Source of the DNA: Roseivirga misakiensis
GTDB lineage: Bacteria; Bacteroidota; Bacteroidia; Cytophagales; Cyclobacteriaceae
Reading direction: 5' to 3'
DNA: 64,000 nucleotides
Assembly: GCF_001747105.1 (NCBI RefSeq)
Contig: NZ_MDGQ01000005.1
Coordinates: 2,418,001-2,482,000 of the forward strand
Positions 1 through 7,911 of this stretch are shown here, piece by piece (the first letter of the stretch is position 1; the number at the start of each line of letters is the position of its first letter). The translations under genes and the position numbers were made by a program. Under the pieces are notes generated by a model. That model saw only the letters and a list, made by a program, of their open reading frames with translations. It made no database searches and was not told the DNA's origin.

Positions 1-184
1 CTGTATTTGGCAACTCCCAGAACAGGAACTTAACGAGTGTATTACCGTCTGCGGTCGTTGTAACTTCTTCATAGTAAATGGGAAAGACTGCTGTAGTAAT
101 TGTTAATGAATAAACCGAATTGGCCCAGTCATACATTGCCCAACCATTGGTTGTTCGTTTATCGTTAAGTTTAAGATTGCTCAT
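1..184 (-). CDS. MFS transporter, UMF1 family (N-terminal part only)
   Basis: The reverse strand from an ATG at 184 stays open to the window edge, giving 61 residues. They include YDWANSVYS at residues 18-26, followed by a hydrophobic stretch with FPIYY near residues 34-38. The YDWANS(A/V) signature at the start of the first membrane helix is characteristic of the UMF1 family of major facilitator permeases, inner-membrane proteins of uncertain substrate. Only the cytoplasmic N-terminus and first helix are present; the rest lies beyond position 1. It follows the ExbD genes on the same strand but is separated from them by a strong terminator at 248-278, so it probably has its own promoter. Family call fairly sure, substrate unknown. 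Confidence 0.75.
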   Translation of the reverse strand, partial: MSNLKLNDKRTTNGWAMYDWANSVYSLTITTAVFPIYYEEVTTTADGNTLVKFLFWELPNT

Positions 185-247
185 AAAGTGGCTTCTCTAT
201 AGAGGAGGGGTCAAGCCCTATTCAAAAAGTTATAAACATAAATCCAT

Positions 248-278
248 AAAAAAACCTCAGTCGATGACTGAGGTTTTT
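248..278 (-). terminator. Rho-independent terminator after the ExbB/ExbD operon
   Basis: An 8-bp stem (CCTCAGTC/GACTGAGG) with a 3-nt loop is flanked by an A-run on one side and a T-run on the other, so it can work in both directions. It lies 24 nt after the stop codon of the last ExbD gene and insulates the downstream MFS gene. Confidence 0.85.
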
Positions 279-301
279 AATATACTTAAAAGTTATTCTT
301 T

Positions 302-763
302 TTAATTATCCTTTGCCTTAGTTGGCGCAGCATACATGATCTTTCTAGCATTCGCTTCTCTCAACTCTGTTTGAATGTCAACAATGATACCCATTTTGGT
401 ATCCTCATCTACTTTCAAAGAGACGGTGATTTGATCACGTTCTACTTCACTCAATTTAGACTTTTCTTCATTTACCCATTGTACAATATTATCAGTACTG
501 ATAAATGCGTCGTTTGCCTGAATCAATGGCTCAGAACCTAGAGACTCATCTTTTGGTGACCCAACATAAAGGTAGGTTACCAACTTCTTCTTCTCTAGTT
601 TCACCAATTGCTCCGCTCTCGGAATTACTTGCTTTACTTTCAGCTCAGTTTCTCTCAATACGGTTGTTACCATAAAGAAGAAAAGAAGCATAAAGATAAT
701 ATCCGGGAGTGCAGCTGTAGGTATATCCTGACTTGATTCACTCTTTTTCTTGAACTTAGACAT
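302..763 (-). CDS. exbD: ExbD/TolR-family biopolymer transport protein (second copy)
   Basis: A 153-residue ExbD/TolR-like protein with a short cytoplasmic N-terminus, one membrane helix at about residues 19-37 and a periplasmic domain. The helix begins with the conserved Asp (LPDIIFMLLFFF), the residue that takes part in proton flow with the ExbB partner. It is the last gene of the minus-strand operon, 4 nt after the first ExbD gene. The two ExbD copies differ (153 and 220 residues), so they may form heteromeric stators. The usual role is to pass proton-motive force from the inner membrane to TonB-type outer-membrane transport or to another envelope machine. No TonB gene is adjacent, so the client is unknown. 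Confidence 0.88.
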   Translation of the reverse strand: MSKFKKKSESSQDIPTAALPDIIFMLLFFFMVTTVLRETELKVKQVIPRAEQLVKLEKKKLVTYLYVGSPKDESLGSEPLIQANDAFISTDNIVQWVNEEKSKLSEVERDQITVSLKVDEDTKMGIIVDIQTELREANARKIMYAAPTKAKDN

Positions 764-767
764 AATA

Positions 768-1430
768 TTATCCTCCTACTGATGATGGTTCTGCAATCGA
801 GATAGCTTTCGGGATACCCGCTCTAGCTCTATCATATAGTTCTTTCTGGCGAGGATCGTTTCTGTTTAACTTTCTGAATTCCTCATCAGTCAAACCAACT
901 CTTTCACCATAAATTCTATTGTAAGCCGCGTTGAGCTCATCCAATATGCTAATGAATATTGCATAGCTACTTCCACGGTCAGCTTTCAATGAAATAATTG
1001 CACTGCTCGGACCATCAGATGACTCATCTGATCCTAAGCTTCTAGCAATATAAGATTTCATTGCACCTGGTAAAGATTCGTAAACTTCTCTGTCACTCAC
1101 CTTAGCTTTACCTTTTTTGGTATCACTCGGCTTTCCAAAGTTGAGCACGAAATCATAAACCATTGTTCTTATCTGCGTAACATCGTCTAACGGTTCGTTT
1201 TCAACAAGCAACTGGTCTTCTGAGTTAATCTGTATTTTAAACAGGTTTCTCTCTTGCTGCTTGATTTCGATTGGTTCATCTTCCTCTTGTTTTGGTGGAA
1301 GAAGAAGTGTTAGTCCTTTGTTAGTGGCAATCTGGGTTGTTACAAGGAAGAAAATCAATAGTAAGAATGCAATATCGGCCATAGAGCCTGCATTTACTTC
1401 CTGACTTCCCTTGTCTTTACTTCTTGCCAT
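768..1430 (-). CDS. exbD: ExbD/TolR-family biopolymer transport protein (first copy)
   Basis: A 220-residue ExbD-type protein. The N-terminal helix (about residues 18-33, SMADIAFLLLIFFLV) carries the conserved Asp expected to pair with the ExbB channel. The periplasmic part is longer than in classical ExbD (about 140 residues), with an acidic stretch near residues 48-56 and an extended C-terminus rich in charged residues. It lies 5 nt after the 120-residue membrane-protein gene and 4 nt before the second ExbD gene, which points to a single transcript. The length and the paired copy suggest a specialised Bacteroidota variant rather than the enterobacterial ExbBD. The client system cannot be told from the sequence. 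Confidence 0.88.
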   Translation of the reverse strand: MARSKDKGSQEVNAGSMADIAFLLLIFFLVTTQIATNKGLTLLLPPKQEEDEPIEIKQQERNLFKIQINSEDQLLVENEPLDDVTQIRTMVYDFVLNFGKPSDTKKGKAKVSDREVYESLPGAMKSYIARSLGSDESSDGPSSAIISLKADRGSSYAIFISILDELNAAYNRIYGERVGLTDEEFRKLNRNDPRQKELYDRARAGIPKAISIAEPSSVGG

Positions 1431-1435
1431 AATAA

Positions 1436-1798
1436 TTATCTAATTATTCTTGATACCGATGAGTAAATTAAACCTACAACAGCGATCACAACTAGGATTA
1501 AAGTAGTTGTCATAGCACCGCCGACAAGTTTGTAAATATTACCAGCACCGTCACTAGTAGGGTCTATTTTAGACGCCTCCAATGCTTTTGCGGTAGAAGC
1601 TCCAAACTCAGTTGGCGCCATTGAATAACCAATTAGGAATACAATTGCTAAAAGGCCAATTCCTGCTGCTCCTTTAACGAGCGTTTTCGGATTGCTAATG
1701 GCATTAACAATGTTCATCCCAATAGCAGCTACGATAGCTACTAAGATCAAAACCATTGATCCATACAATCCAATATCTATCCATTGTTCCTGACTCAT
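1436..1798 (-). CDS. Small three-helix membrane protein of the ExbB/ExbD operon
   Basis: I do not recognise a named family. The 120 residues show three hydrophobic segments (about 11-33, 43-61 and 93-114) separated by a short loop and by a polar segment (about 62-90). There is no signal peptide and no recognisable catalytic motif. It sits between the ExbB-like gene (27 nt upstream) and the first ExbD (5 nt downstream), so it is probably made with the complex. It may be an accessory subunit of this stator; that is inference from position alone. The same arrangement is, from memory, common in Bacteroidota genomes. Confidence 0.72.
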   Translation of the reverse strand: MSQEQWIDIGLYGSMVLILVAIVAAIGMNIVNAISNPKTLVKGAAGIGLLAIVFLIGYSMAPTEFGASTAKALEASKIDPTSDGAGNIYKLVGGAMTTTLILVVIAVVGLIYSSVSRIIR

Positions 1799-1825
1799 AA
1801 TTTATCTTTTTAGAGTTAACAATGA

Positions 1826-2638
1826 TTACTTAGTCAGCTTGTGCTTAACTAAAAGGTCTACTAAAGAAATAGATGCATCTTCCATTGAGTTCACAATAGA
1901 GTCAATTTTAGATACACAGTAGTTATAGAATAACTGAAGAATGATCGCTACAATTAGACCAGCAACCGTAGTCAAAAGTGCTACTTTAATACCACCTGCT
2001 ACAAGAGAAGGAGAAATATCACCAGCTGCCTCAATTGCGTCGAATGCACCAATCATACCAATTACAGTACCCATGAAACCAAGCATTGGAGCTAGTGAGA
2101 TGAAAAGAGAAATCCAAACAAGACCTCTTTCTAATCGTCCCATTTCAACTGATCCGTAGGCGATAACTGATTTTTCAACCATTTCGATACCTTCAGACAT
2201 TCTCATTAGTCCTTGAGTAAAGATCGACGCTACTGGGCCTCTTGTACTTTTTGTTACCTCTTTAGCTGCTTCAACTCCACCTGATTCAAGTGCGTCTTCC
2301 ACTTTACTCAATAATTTTTGAGTGTTAGTAGTAGAAAGGTTTAAGCTAATAATTCTTTCGATGGCGATAGCCAATCCAAGAATAAGACAGATAAGTACTG
2401 GTGACATAAATTGAGGGTCACCTTCAATAAATTTATCTTTAATGATTTGATCGAAAGATTGCTCTTCTTCGGCAATCTCATACTCTGCATCCTCTGGATA
2501 TGGATCTGGTTCTTGAGCGGCCGCCGTAGTATCTGAGACAGCTTGCCCATCAACTACTGCTGGAGAATCCTGAGCGGCAGCGTTAAATCCAAAAGCAAAA
2601 ATGCCAAGGATCATCAGTAAAGAGAATAACTTTTTCAT
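1826..2638 (-). CDS. exbB: MotA/TolQ/ExbB proton channel family protein
   Basis: A 270-residue protein with a cleavable-looking signal peptide (residues 1-23, ending AAAQ), an acidic linker rich in Asp and Glu (about 25-65), a first membrane helix (about 79-97), a cytoplasmic segment, and two further helices (about 170-195 and 215-240) containing the TolQ/ExbB signature region (LGFMGTVIGMI...). Such proteins form the pentameric proton channel around ExbD helices. The signal peptide with acidic leader is an addition to the enterobacterial layout and is typical of Bacteroidota members. It is the first gene of the four-gene operon. The family call is secure; whether the partner is TonB, a gliding-type motor or another system is not. 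Confidence 0.9.
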   Translation of the reverse strand: MKKLFSLLMILGIFAFGFNAAAQDSPAVVDGQAVSDTTAAAQEPDPYPEDAEYEIAEEEQSFDQIIKDKFIEGDPQFMSPVLICLILGLAIAIERIISLNLSTTNTQKLLSKVEDALESGGVEAAKEVTKSTRGPVASIFTQGLMRMSEGIEMVEKSVIAYGSVEMGRLERGLVWISLFISLAPMLGFMGTVIGMIGAFDAIEAAGDISPSLVAGGIKVALLTTVAGLIVAIILQLFYNYCVSKIDSIVNSMEDASISLVDLLVKHKLTK

Positions 2639-2731
2639 AGTCTAGTTTTGATTAATAAAGGTTAAAACGGGTTCTAAATTATTAATAAATATCGTTAAAA
2701 GAAATTTACACTTAAAGTTTTAGTTGATCTG

Positions 2732-2819
2732 CGGAGAGAGAGGGATTCGAACCCTCGGTACCCTTTAGAGGTACACACGCTTTCCAAGCGTGCTCCTTAA
2801 GCCACTCGGACACCTCTCC
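2732..2819 (-). tRNA. tRNA-Ser (anticodon GGA)
   Basis: On the reverse strand an 88-nt cloverleaf can be drawn: acceptor GGAGAGG paired to TCTCTCC with one G-T pair, anticodon stem CACGC/GCGTG around loop TTGGAAA (anticodon GGA, reading UCC and UCU), a class II long variable arm, and a T arm with GGTTCGAATCC. The discriminator base is G, as in serine tRNAs, and CCA is not encoded. It lies alone between the asparaginase gene and the ExbB operon. Confidence 0.96.
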
Positions 2820-2911
2820 TTTCACGACTCTGCGCTTCTCACAGGCTGACAAATAAATCAATAATAATTTCAGTATGCAAGCTCAATTTTGTTTTTGTCA
2901 GCTAGGAAAAA

Positions 2912-3973
2912 TCAGTTCATTTCGCCTCTAATCGGAGATGTTAAACATATTTTCACTTCTTCAGCCTTTGTGCAAACTGCTAATGCATGCATCATTTTAG
3001 TTGTTGCCGCCTCTGTAGTCAAATCTTCTCCACTGATAACTCCTATTTGATCTAGCTTACTACTAGTTTCGTATTTACCATGCATAACTTTTCCTCCGTT
3101 ACACTGGCTTATATTTAAAATTACTTTTCCCGACTTCACGCCCATTTCGAGTAAGTCCAAAAACCACTTTTCATGTGGGACATTGCCAGCGCCGTAGCTT
3201 TCCAGAATTACACCTTTTATGTTAGGTGCCTTTATCAGATGATCAACGGTAGACGTTTGGAGCCCTGGAAAAAGCTTTAACGTTACAATTGATGGGTCCA
3301 TTCGATCAATCAATCGAAGCTTTTCGTTTGTACTGGGCATTAGATAAGACCATTGATAATCAATAGTAATACCCGCCTTGGCCAGTACCGGATAATTTTC
3401 TGATTCAAATGCATCGAATTGTTGACTTTCTACTTTTTTTGCTCGGTTACCTCTGAGCAACCTATTATTAAAGAAAATGCACACCTCTTTAATGATTGGA
3501 ATACCATCTTCTTTATCGGAGGCTATTTCCAGTGAAGTAACCAAGTTTTCGGTAGCATCGGAGCGTGGTGAGGCAATCGGCAATTGTGCCCCCGTAAATA
3601 TGACTGGCTTATTAAGACCTTGTAGCATAAAACTCAAGGCCGATGCAGAATATGCCATCGTATCGGTACCGTGCAAAATCAAGAAACCGTCGTAATCACC
3701 ATAATTATCGAAGATAATTTTTGCCATTTGTTGCCAATGGCGTATCTCCACACTAGAGGAATCAATCGGTTTAGTGAAGGAGATTACCGATAGGTTAATA
3801 TGAAGCTCTTTGACAACGGGGGCTCTCCTTAATACACTATCGAATCCACAGGGCACCAAGGTTCCTGTTTCGTCATAATCCATCCCTAAGGTTCCACCTG
3901 TATAGATGATTAGTAGCCTTGATTTTGGTTGATCAAAGAGATCAAAGTGAACGATCGGATCTAACTCAAGCAT
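2912..3973 (-). CDS. ansA: Type I L-asparaginase
   Basis: Hydrolyses L-asparagine to aspartate and ammonia, probably in the cytoplasm since no signal peptide is seen. The 353 residues carry both asparaginase hallmarks: the first catalytic threonine in IYTGGTLGM (about residues 24-32) and the second in HGTDTMAYSASAL (about residues 100-112). The C-terminal half includes the family region ILESYGAGNVP. The length fits type I enzymes. The start overlaps the end of the TatD gene by 8 nt, making this the last gene of a seven-gene overlapping operon. Some type I enzymes are allosteric; this cannot be judged here. Confidence 0.92.
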   Translation of the reverse strand: MLELDPIVHFDLFDQPKSRLLIIYTGGTLGMDYDETGTLVPCGFDSVLRRAPVVKELHINLSVISFTKPIDSSSVEIRHWQQMAKIIFDNYGDYDGFLILHGTDTMAYSASALSFMLQGLNKPVIFTGAQLPIASPRSDATENLVTSLEIASDKEDGIPIIKEVCIFFNNRLLRGNRAKKVESQQFDAFESENYPVLAKAGITIDYQWSYLMPSTNEKLRLIDRMDPSIVTLKLFPGLQTSTVDHLIKAPNIKGVILESYGAGNVPHEKWFLDLLEMGVKSGKVILNISQCNGGKVMHGKYETSSKLDQIGVISGEDLTTEAATTKMMHALAVCTKAEEVKICLTSPIRGEMN

Positions 3974-4733
3974 CGAATTGAAATAGTTTGTTTGTATTGG
4001 CGACAGTCTGCGAAATTATCTCTTCTAATGGTTTCTGATAGTAATCAGCGACTTTTTGAGCGATCAACTTGATGAAGGCTGGCTCGTTTCTTTTTCCACG
4101 ATTCGGTACCGGGGCTAAATATGGGCTATCTGTTTCCAAGACGACATTTGAGATATCTATCTCTGGAATGACCTGATCCATTCCTGCATTCTTAAAGGTA
4201 GAAACGCCCCCCAATCCAATATAAAAACCTAACTCCTTTATTCTATTTGCCTGTTCTACGCTGCCATTAAAACAGTGAAATACTCCAGTTAAATCGTCGC
4301 TTTTCAACTCCTCCACCAAGTCGATCGTCATATCTAAAGATTCTCGGCAGTGAATGATTATTGGCTTTTTGTAGGACTTAGCCCAGCCTACTTGGATTTT
4401 GAATGCTTCTATTTGTTGGTCCAAAAAACTTTTATCCCAATATAGATCGGTCCCCATCTCTCCTATCGCTGCGAATTCTCGCTTACTTAACCAATCTTCG
4501 ACGATGTATAGCTCTTTTTCAAAATCGGCTTTCACAGAGCAAGGATGCAGTCCCATTGTAGCGATGCAATAATCTGGGTGGTTACTTTCAAGCTCAAGCA
4601 TGCTGTCAATAGAGGTATGGTCAATGTTGGGCATGTAAATCCTGATTAAACCTGCTTCTTTCGCGCGCTCGAGCGTAGCATCAATATCTTCTTTGAATTG
4701 CTCTGTGTAAATATGTGCGTGACTGTCAATCAT
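3966..4733 (-). CDS. tatD: TatD-family metal-dependent hydrolase (DNase)
   Basis: A 255-residue TIM-barrel amidohydrolase-like protein. The metal ligands are visible in order: HAH (residues 5-7), GEMGTD (about 92), HCRES (about 128), HCFNGS (about 152) and the final Asp in ETDSPYLAP (about 200-208). Family members act as cytoplasmic 3'-5' DNases or RNases linked to DNA repair. The usual GEIGLD motif reads GEMGTD here, a mild variation. The gene overlaps the upstream glycosyltransferase by 4 nt and the downstream asparaginase by 8 nt. Confidence 0.92.
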   Translation of the reverse strand: MIDSHAHIYTEQFKEDIDATLERAKEAGLIRIYMPNIDHTSIDSMLELESNHPDYCIATMGLHPCSVKADFEKELYIVEDWLSKREFAAIGEMGTDLYWDKSFLDQQIEAFKIQVGWAKSYKKPIIIHCRESLDMTIDLVEELKSDDLTGVFHCFNGSVEQANRIKELGFYIGLGGVSTFKNAGMDQVIPEIDISNVVLETDSPYLAPVPNRGKRNEPAFIKLIAQKVADYYQKPLEEIISQTVANTNKLFQFDA

Positions 4734-5821
4734 GAGTGTTTTCTACCTTTCCAGCTTACTTTTCCAATAAATATTAGTCTGAGGAGCGCTAAAGTATCCA
4801 AAAGACTAATAATAATGGGTTCAATAATAAAAATTAAACCGCTAGATTTTGTTTTGATGGTCATAGTTCGGCTTTTGAGCCAACTAGTAACAAGGCCGTA
4901 CGCTAAAATGATGAATGCTACTTCGCTACTCAGGAAAAGGCTTATGGCAAAGAAAACCACCCAAAGCCTAGCAAAAAGTGCGGGTATACCGAGTATGAAA
5001 TGATGGGTAAACACCCCATTCATCCACCTACACCTTTGGGTTAAAAGTTCGTTAAAGGCTAGCTGCGGTTTAGTTTCTGCGTATCCTTTTTGCTCTACTA
5101 ACTGGATAGTCTTGAATCCAGATTTCTGAAATCGTTGGAGGATGCCTAAATCCTCGACATCTGTTGGGCCTAGTCCAATAAACCCTCCAACCTTATCATA
5201 AGCCAGTTTATTAAAGGCCATATTATTTCCTAAAATCGAAATGGGTCTGATCAAGTCTGCCATTGATTTCATCGTATGGAGCACTGTTTGCCAATCCATA
5301 AACTGTAGATTGGCTAGCCAATTCGAACGTTTTACTCGAGTATATCCGCTAACCATATCATAGCCTGCGTCGAGTGCTGAAACCATCGTTTTTAGCCATG
5401 ACGATGCCACTTCCATGTCGGCATCAATGATTACTTGAAATTGATGACTGCTCTGATCTATTAATTGGTTCAAGACATTAGCCTTAGCTATTAAACCATC
5501 CTTCTCGTGCTGAATCTCAACACCTTTGACTGAACTATACTTTGAAGCAAATGCTGCTACAATCTCTGGCGTACTATCTTCACTATTATCATTTCCGACT
5601 AGAATTTCCATCTTCTCTATCGGGTAGTCAGAGGCCAAAATGGAATTCAAACAACCTTCCAGATTTCCTTCCTCATCTCTGGCACAAACGAGGACCGTAA
5701 TGTATGGTAAATTATCAGCGGAGATGATCGGCACTTTCTTGAATCTAAACCAGAAAGACAGAACCAAGAAAAGCTCCACAAGGAAAAGGACACCATAAAT
5801 TACGATAAAAAAAGTGATCAT
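4730..5821 (-). CDS. Membrane glycosyltransferase, family 2
   Basis: A 363-residue GT2 protein: an N-terminal membrane helix (about 3-23), a GT-A domain with VCARDEEGNL (nucleotide-binding side), a D-x-D-type motif IIDADME (about 132-138), the acceptor-site QRCRW motif (about 254-258), and two or three C-terminal helices (about 275-340). This resembles processive or lipid-linked sugar transferases that use a nucleotide sugar at the inner membrane. The donor and acceptor are unknown. It overlaps a polysaccharide deacetylase upstream by 4 nt, so the pair may make and deacetylate one surface polysaccharide or glycolipid. Confidence 0.85.
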   Translation of the reverse strand: MITFFIVIYGVLFLVELFLVLSFWFRFKKVPIISADNLPYITVLVCARDEEGNLEGCLNSILASDYPIEKMEILVGNDNSEDSTPEIVAAFASKYSSVKGVEIQHEKDGLIAKANVLNQLIDQSSHQFQVIIDADMEVASSWLKTMVSALDAGYDMVSGYTRVKRSNWLANLQFMDWQTVLHTMKSMADLIRPISILGNNMAFNKLAYDKVGGFIGLGPTDVEDLGILQRFQKSGFKTIQLVEQKGYAETKPQLAFNELLTQRCRWMNGVFTHHFILGIPALFARLWVVFFAISLFLSSEVAFIILAYGLVTSWLKSRTMTIKTKSSGLIFIIEPIIISLLDTLALLRLIFIGKVSWKGRKHS

Positions 5822-6438
5822 AAGCGCTCGAACTGATAACCTAGATCGGAAAAGTATCGCAAATACTTCGGAAGTACTTCTTGTAAATTTTTAGTCGCTT
5901 TTACATTGTCGTGAAAAACAATGATGGAACCTGGTTCCGTTACCTCAATACACTTAGATAAAATAGTTTCAGGGTTAAGCTTCGCGTCGTAATCTTGGCT
6001 CAGTACATTCCACATCACTAGCCTTCTGTCTTTTAGAAGCTTTCTTTGCTCAGCCCTAAATCGTCCATAAGGTGGCCGGAATAGATCGGTATGGATGCCA
6101 CGGTTTTGCAATGTTCGATCACACTTCTCAATGTTTTCCATGAAGTCTTTCGAAGGTACTTTTCGAGCATTCAAATGATTTTGTGTATGGTTGCCAATGC
6201 TGTGGCCTTCCTTAATTATAGCATCAAAAATATCTGGATGTCTTTCTATATTCTCACCAACGCAGAAGAAAGTCGCGAGAGCATCATGGTTTTTGAGCGT
6301 TTTTAAGACCCAAGGCGTTAGCTCTGGAATAGGACCATCGTCGAATGTCAGATAAATCTTTTGCTCGTTGCTTGGCATTCGCCAAATCAAATCAGGCCAG
6401 AGATGCTCAAAAACAATGGGTGACTTATACGGTATCAT
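5818..6438 (-). CDS. Polysaccharide deacetylase (NodB homology domain)
   Basis: A 206-residue carbohydrate esterase family 4 protein. The motifs appear in order: TFDDGP (about residues 30-35) with the catalytic base and metal Asp, the metal-binding His pair in GHSIGNHTQNH (about 77-87), FRPPYGRF (about 120-127) and MWNVLSQDYD near the C-terminal side. It removes N- or O-acetyl groups from a polysaccharide. No signal peptide is obvious, so it may act at the inner face or be anchored by its operon partners. The start overlaps the phosphatase gene by 14 nt and the end overlaps the GT2 gene by 4 nt. Confidence 0.9.
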   Translation of the reverse strand: MIPYKSPIVFEHLWPDLIWRMPSNEQKIYLTFDDGPIPELTPWVLKTLKNHDALATFFCVGENIERHPDIFDAIIKEGHSIGNHTQNHLNARKVPSKDFMENIEKCDRTLQNRGIHTDLFRPPYGRFRAEQRKLLKDRRLVMWNVLSQDYDAKLNPETILSKCIEVTEPGSIIVFHDNVKATKNLQEVLPKYLRYFSDLGYQFERL

Positions 6439-7654
6439 TATTTACCCTACAAGATAGGAAAGTCAAATCATCGTCAAAGGGATGACCTGCTCGGTATGCA
6501 TCTAACGTTTCTAACAAGGCTTGGTGAGTTGTCTCTAATGGTTTACCATTTTGAGACTTTAAGAACTCTTCCAGTCTTTCTGTACCGAACTCCTCCTCTT
6601 CTTTATTAAAGGTTTCTGTGAGACCATCGGTAAATAAAAAGAGCGTAAACTCTTGAAGTTGCTTCACGCTTCCCATTTCGATAAAAGGTAATGGATCGAA
6701 AGCTCCTAAAACAGTAGAACCGATAGTTAATTTCTGTATTTGACCATTTTTGTCAAGTAATAATGGTGGATTATGACCAGAGTTTATATACCGCAGTTCT
6801 TTGGTGTTGTAATCATAAACCGCCATGAAAAAGGTAATGAAGTTCTCACGGTTTGCGTTTCGGCATAGATGGTAATTAAGCTCCTGCACAACTTCTAGCG
6901 GATCACTTGCCGTTCGCACGATCGTTCTTAGAACTGCTTGAAAATTCGACATCAATATGGCTGCAGGAATTCCCTTTCCAGAAACATCGGCTATACAAAC
7001 CACAAACTGATTTTCTTCTTCCAAAGTGATGTAGTCGTAATAATCTCCACCAACTGTGCGGCAAGGTTGATAGAAAGCTTCAATTTCTATTCGTCCAACT
7101 TTCGGTAGGTCTTTGGGGAAAAGATAGTTTTGGACATTGCTGGCAATTTCCATGTCTCGCTGAAAAGCTTGCTGTTCTAGCTGCTTTCTAGCCAAGCGTT
7201 TATTCTCTATCGCTACCAACATGATATTGCTGAGTGCTTGAATAAATGTGGTATCTACAAGGTCTTCCGACTTGCTTTTAACCTTTACAAAAACGAAGGC
7301 CAAGAGCCTGTCTTTATGCTTTACTGGGATAATAATGTCGAATTCCGAAAAGCAGGGCACTTCTAGATCCAACTTCTTAATTTCTGTGGTATCCGTTACT
7401 TGCAAACAACTACTTCCCAAGGATACTTGTGTGAAGTCTTTTTCTGTGCCGAATTGTACTTTGCATTCCCAATCAGCTTCTTTCACATAAAGTGTCAGTT
7501 TATCCAATTTAAGGTTTGCCCGAAGGGTGAATTCGAAGATTTTGTATAAGTACTCTTCAGATAAGTTACTATTAACCGCCTGCGTGATCTCTAGAAGTGC
7601 ATTCACCTCTAATTCTTTCTGATCGTATCTATTCTGTAAACTTCCCTGCGGCAT
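6425..7654 (-). CDS. PP2C-type serine phosphatase with GAF-like sensor (RsbU/SpoIIE family)
   Basis: A 409-residue signalling protein. The first 150 residues look like a GAF-type sensor; a short coiled linker contains the RsbU-like segment FQRDMEIASNVQNYLFP (about 170-186). The C-terminal PP2C domain shows the metal-binding motifs GGDYYD (about 205-210), DVSGKGIPAA (about 225-234), SGHNPP and FTDGLTE. Such phosphatases dephosphorylate anti-anti-sigma factors or similar STAS proteins in partner-switching pathways. No anti-sigma kinase or STAS partner is encoded nearby, so the target is elsewhere. The stop is followed by the deacetylase start in overlap (14 nt), and the gene begins 2 nt after the small acidic protein gene. 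Confidence 0.88.
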   Translation of the reverse strand: MPQGSLQNRYDQKELEVNALLEITQAVNSNLSEEYLYKIFEFTLRANLKLDKLTLYVKEADWECKVQFGTEKDFTQVSLGSSCLQVTDTTEIKKLDLEVPCFSEFDIIIPVKHKDRLLAFVFVKVKSKSEDLVDTTFIQALSNIMLVAIENKRLARKQLEQQAFQRDMEIASNVQNYLFPKDLPKVGRIEIEAFYQPCRTVGGDYYDYITLEEENQFVVCIADVSGKGIPAAILMSNFQAVLRTIVRTASDPLEVVQELNYHLCRNANRENFITFFMAVYDYNTKELRYINSGHNPPLLLDKNGQIQKLTIGSTVLGAFDPLPFIEMGSVKQLQEFTLFLFTDGLTETFNKEEEEFGTERLEEFLKSQNGKPLETTHQALLETLDAYRAGHPFDDDLTFLSCRVNNDTV

Positions 7655-7656
7655 AT

Positions 7657-7911
7657 TTATCTACCATTGTGTGCTAAAAGCCCTTTTTTCGATGCTAGGT
7701 AATAGTATTTTTCGAAATCTGCATCAAAGTTTAATTCATCCTCGAATACCTCATCGTTCATATTATGTAAACACTTTACCCAGCCCTTTTCCAATAACTG
7801 TTTTAGTATTGGTTTTATTTCCTCGGCAGACATTGAAAGCTCCTCAGTTAAATAGGCCAAAGGCTGTACAAAATACAGTTCGTCTAAAACGTCAAATTCT
7901 TCATCTGTCAT
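7657..7911 (-). CDS. Small acidic protein, winged-helix-like, unknown function
   Basis: I do not recognise a named family. The 84 residues are strongly acidic, with no membrane segment or signal. Residues 16-50 (YLTEELSMSAEEIKPILKQL plus the following EKGWV) read like a small winged-helix fold of the kind that switches on partner binding. It is placed between a membrane glycosyltransferase (4-nt overlap) and an RsbU-like phosphatase (2-nt gap) in a tight operon. This makes a small adaptor for the phosphatase one possible role; that is inference only. Confidence 0.7.
   Translation of the reverse strand: MTDEEFDVLDELYFVQPLAYLTEELSMSAEEIKPILKQLLEKGWVKCLHNMNDEVFEDELNFDADFEKYYYLASKKGLLAHNGR

Noticed and set aside
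120-305. Plus-strand open frame of 61 codons
   Set aside because: It runs across the start of the minus-strand UMF1 gene and through the terminator at 248-278; no family and no start signal.
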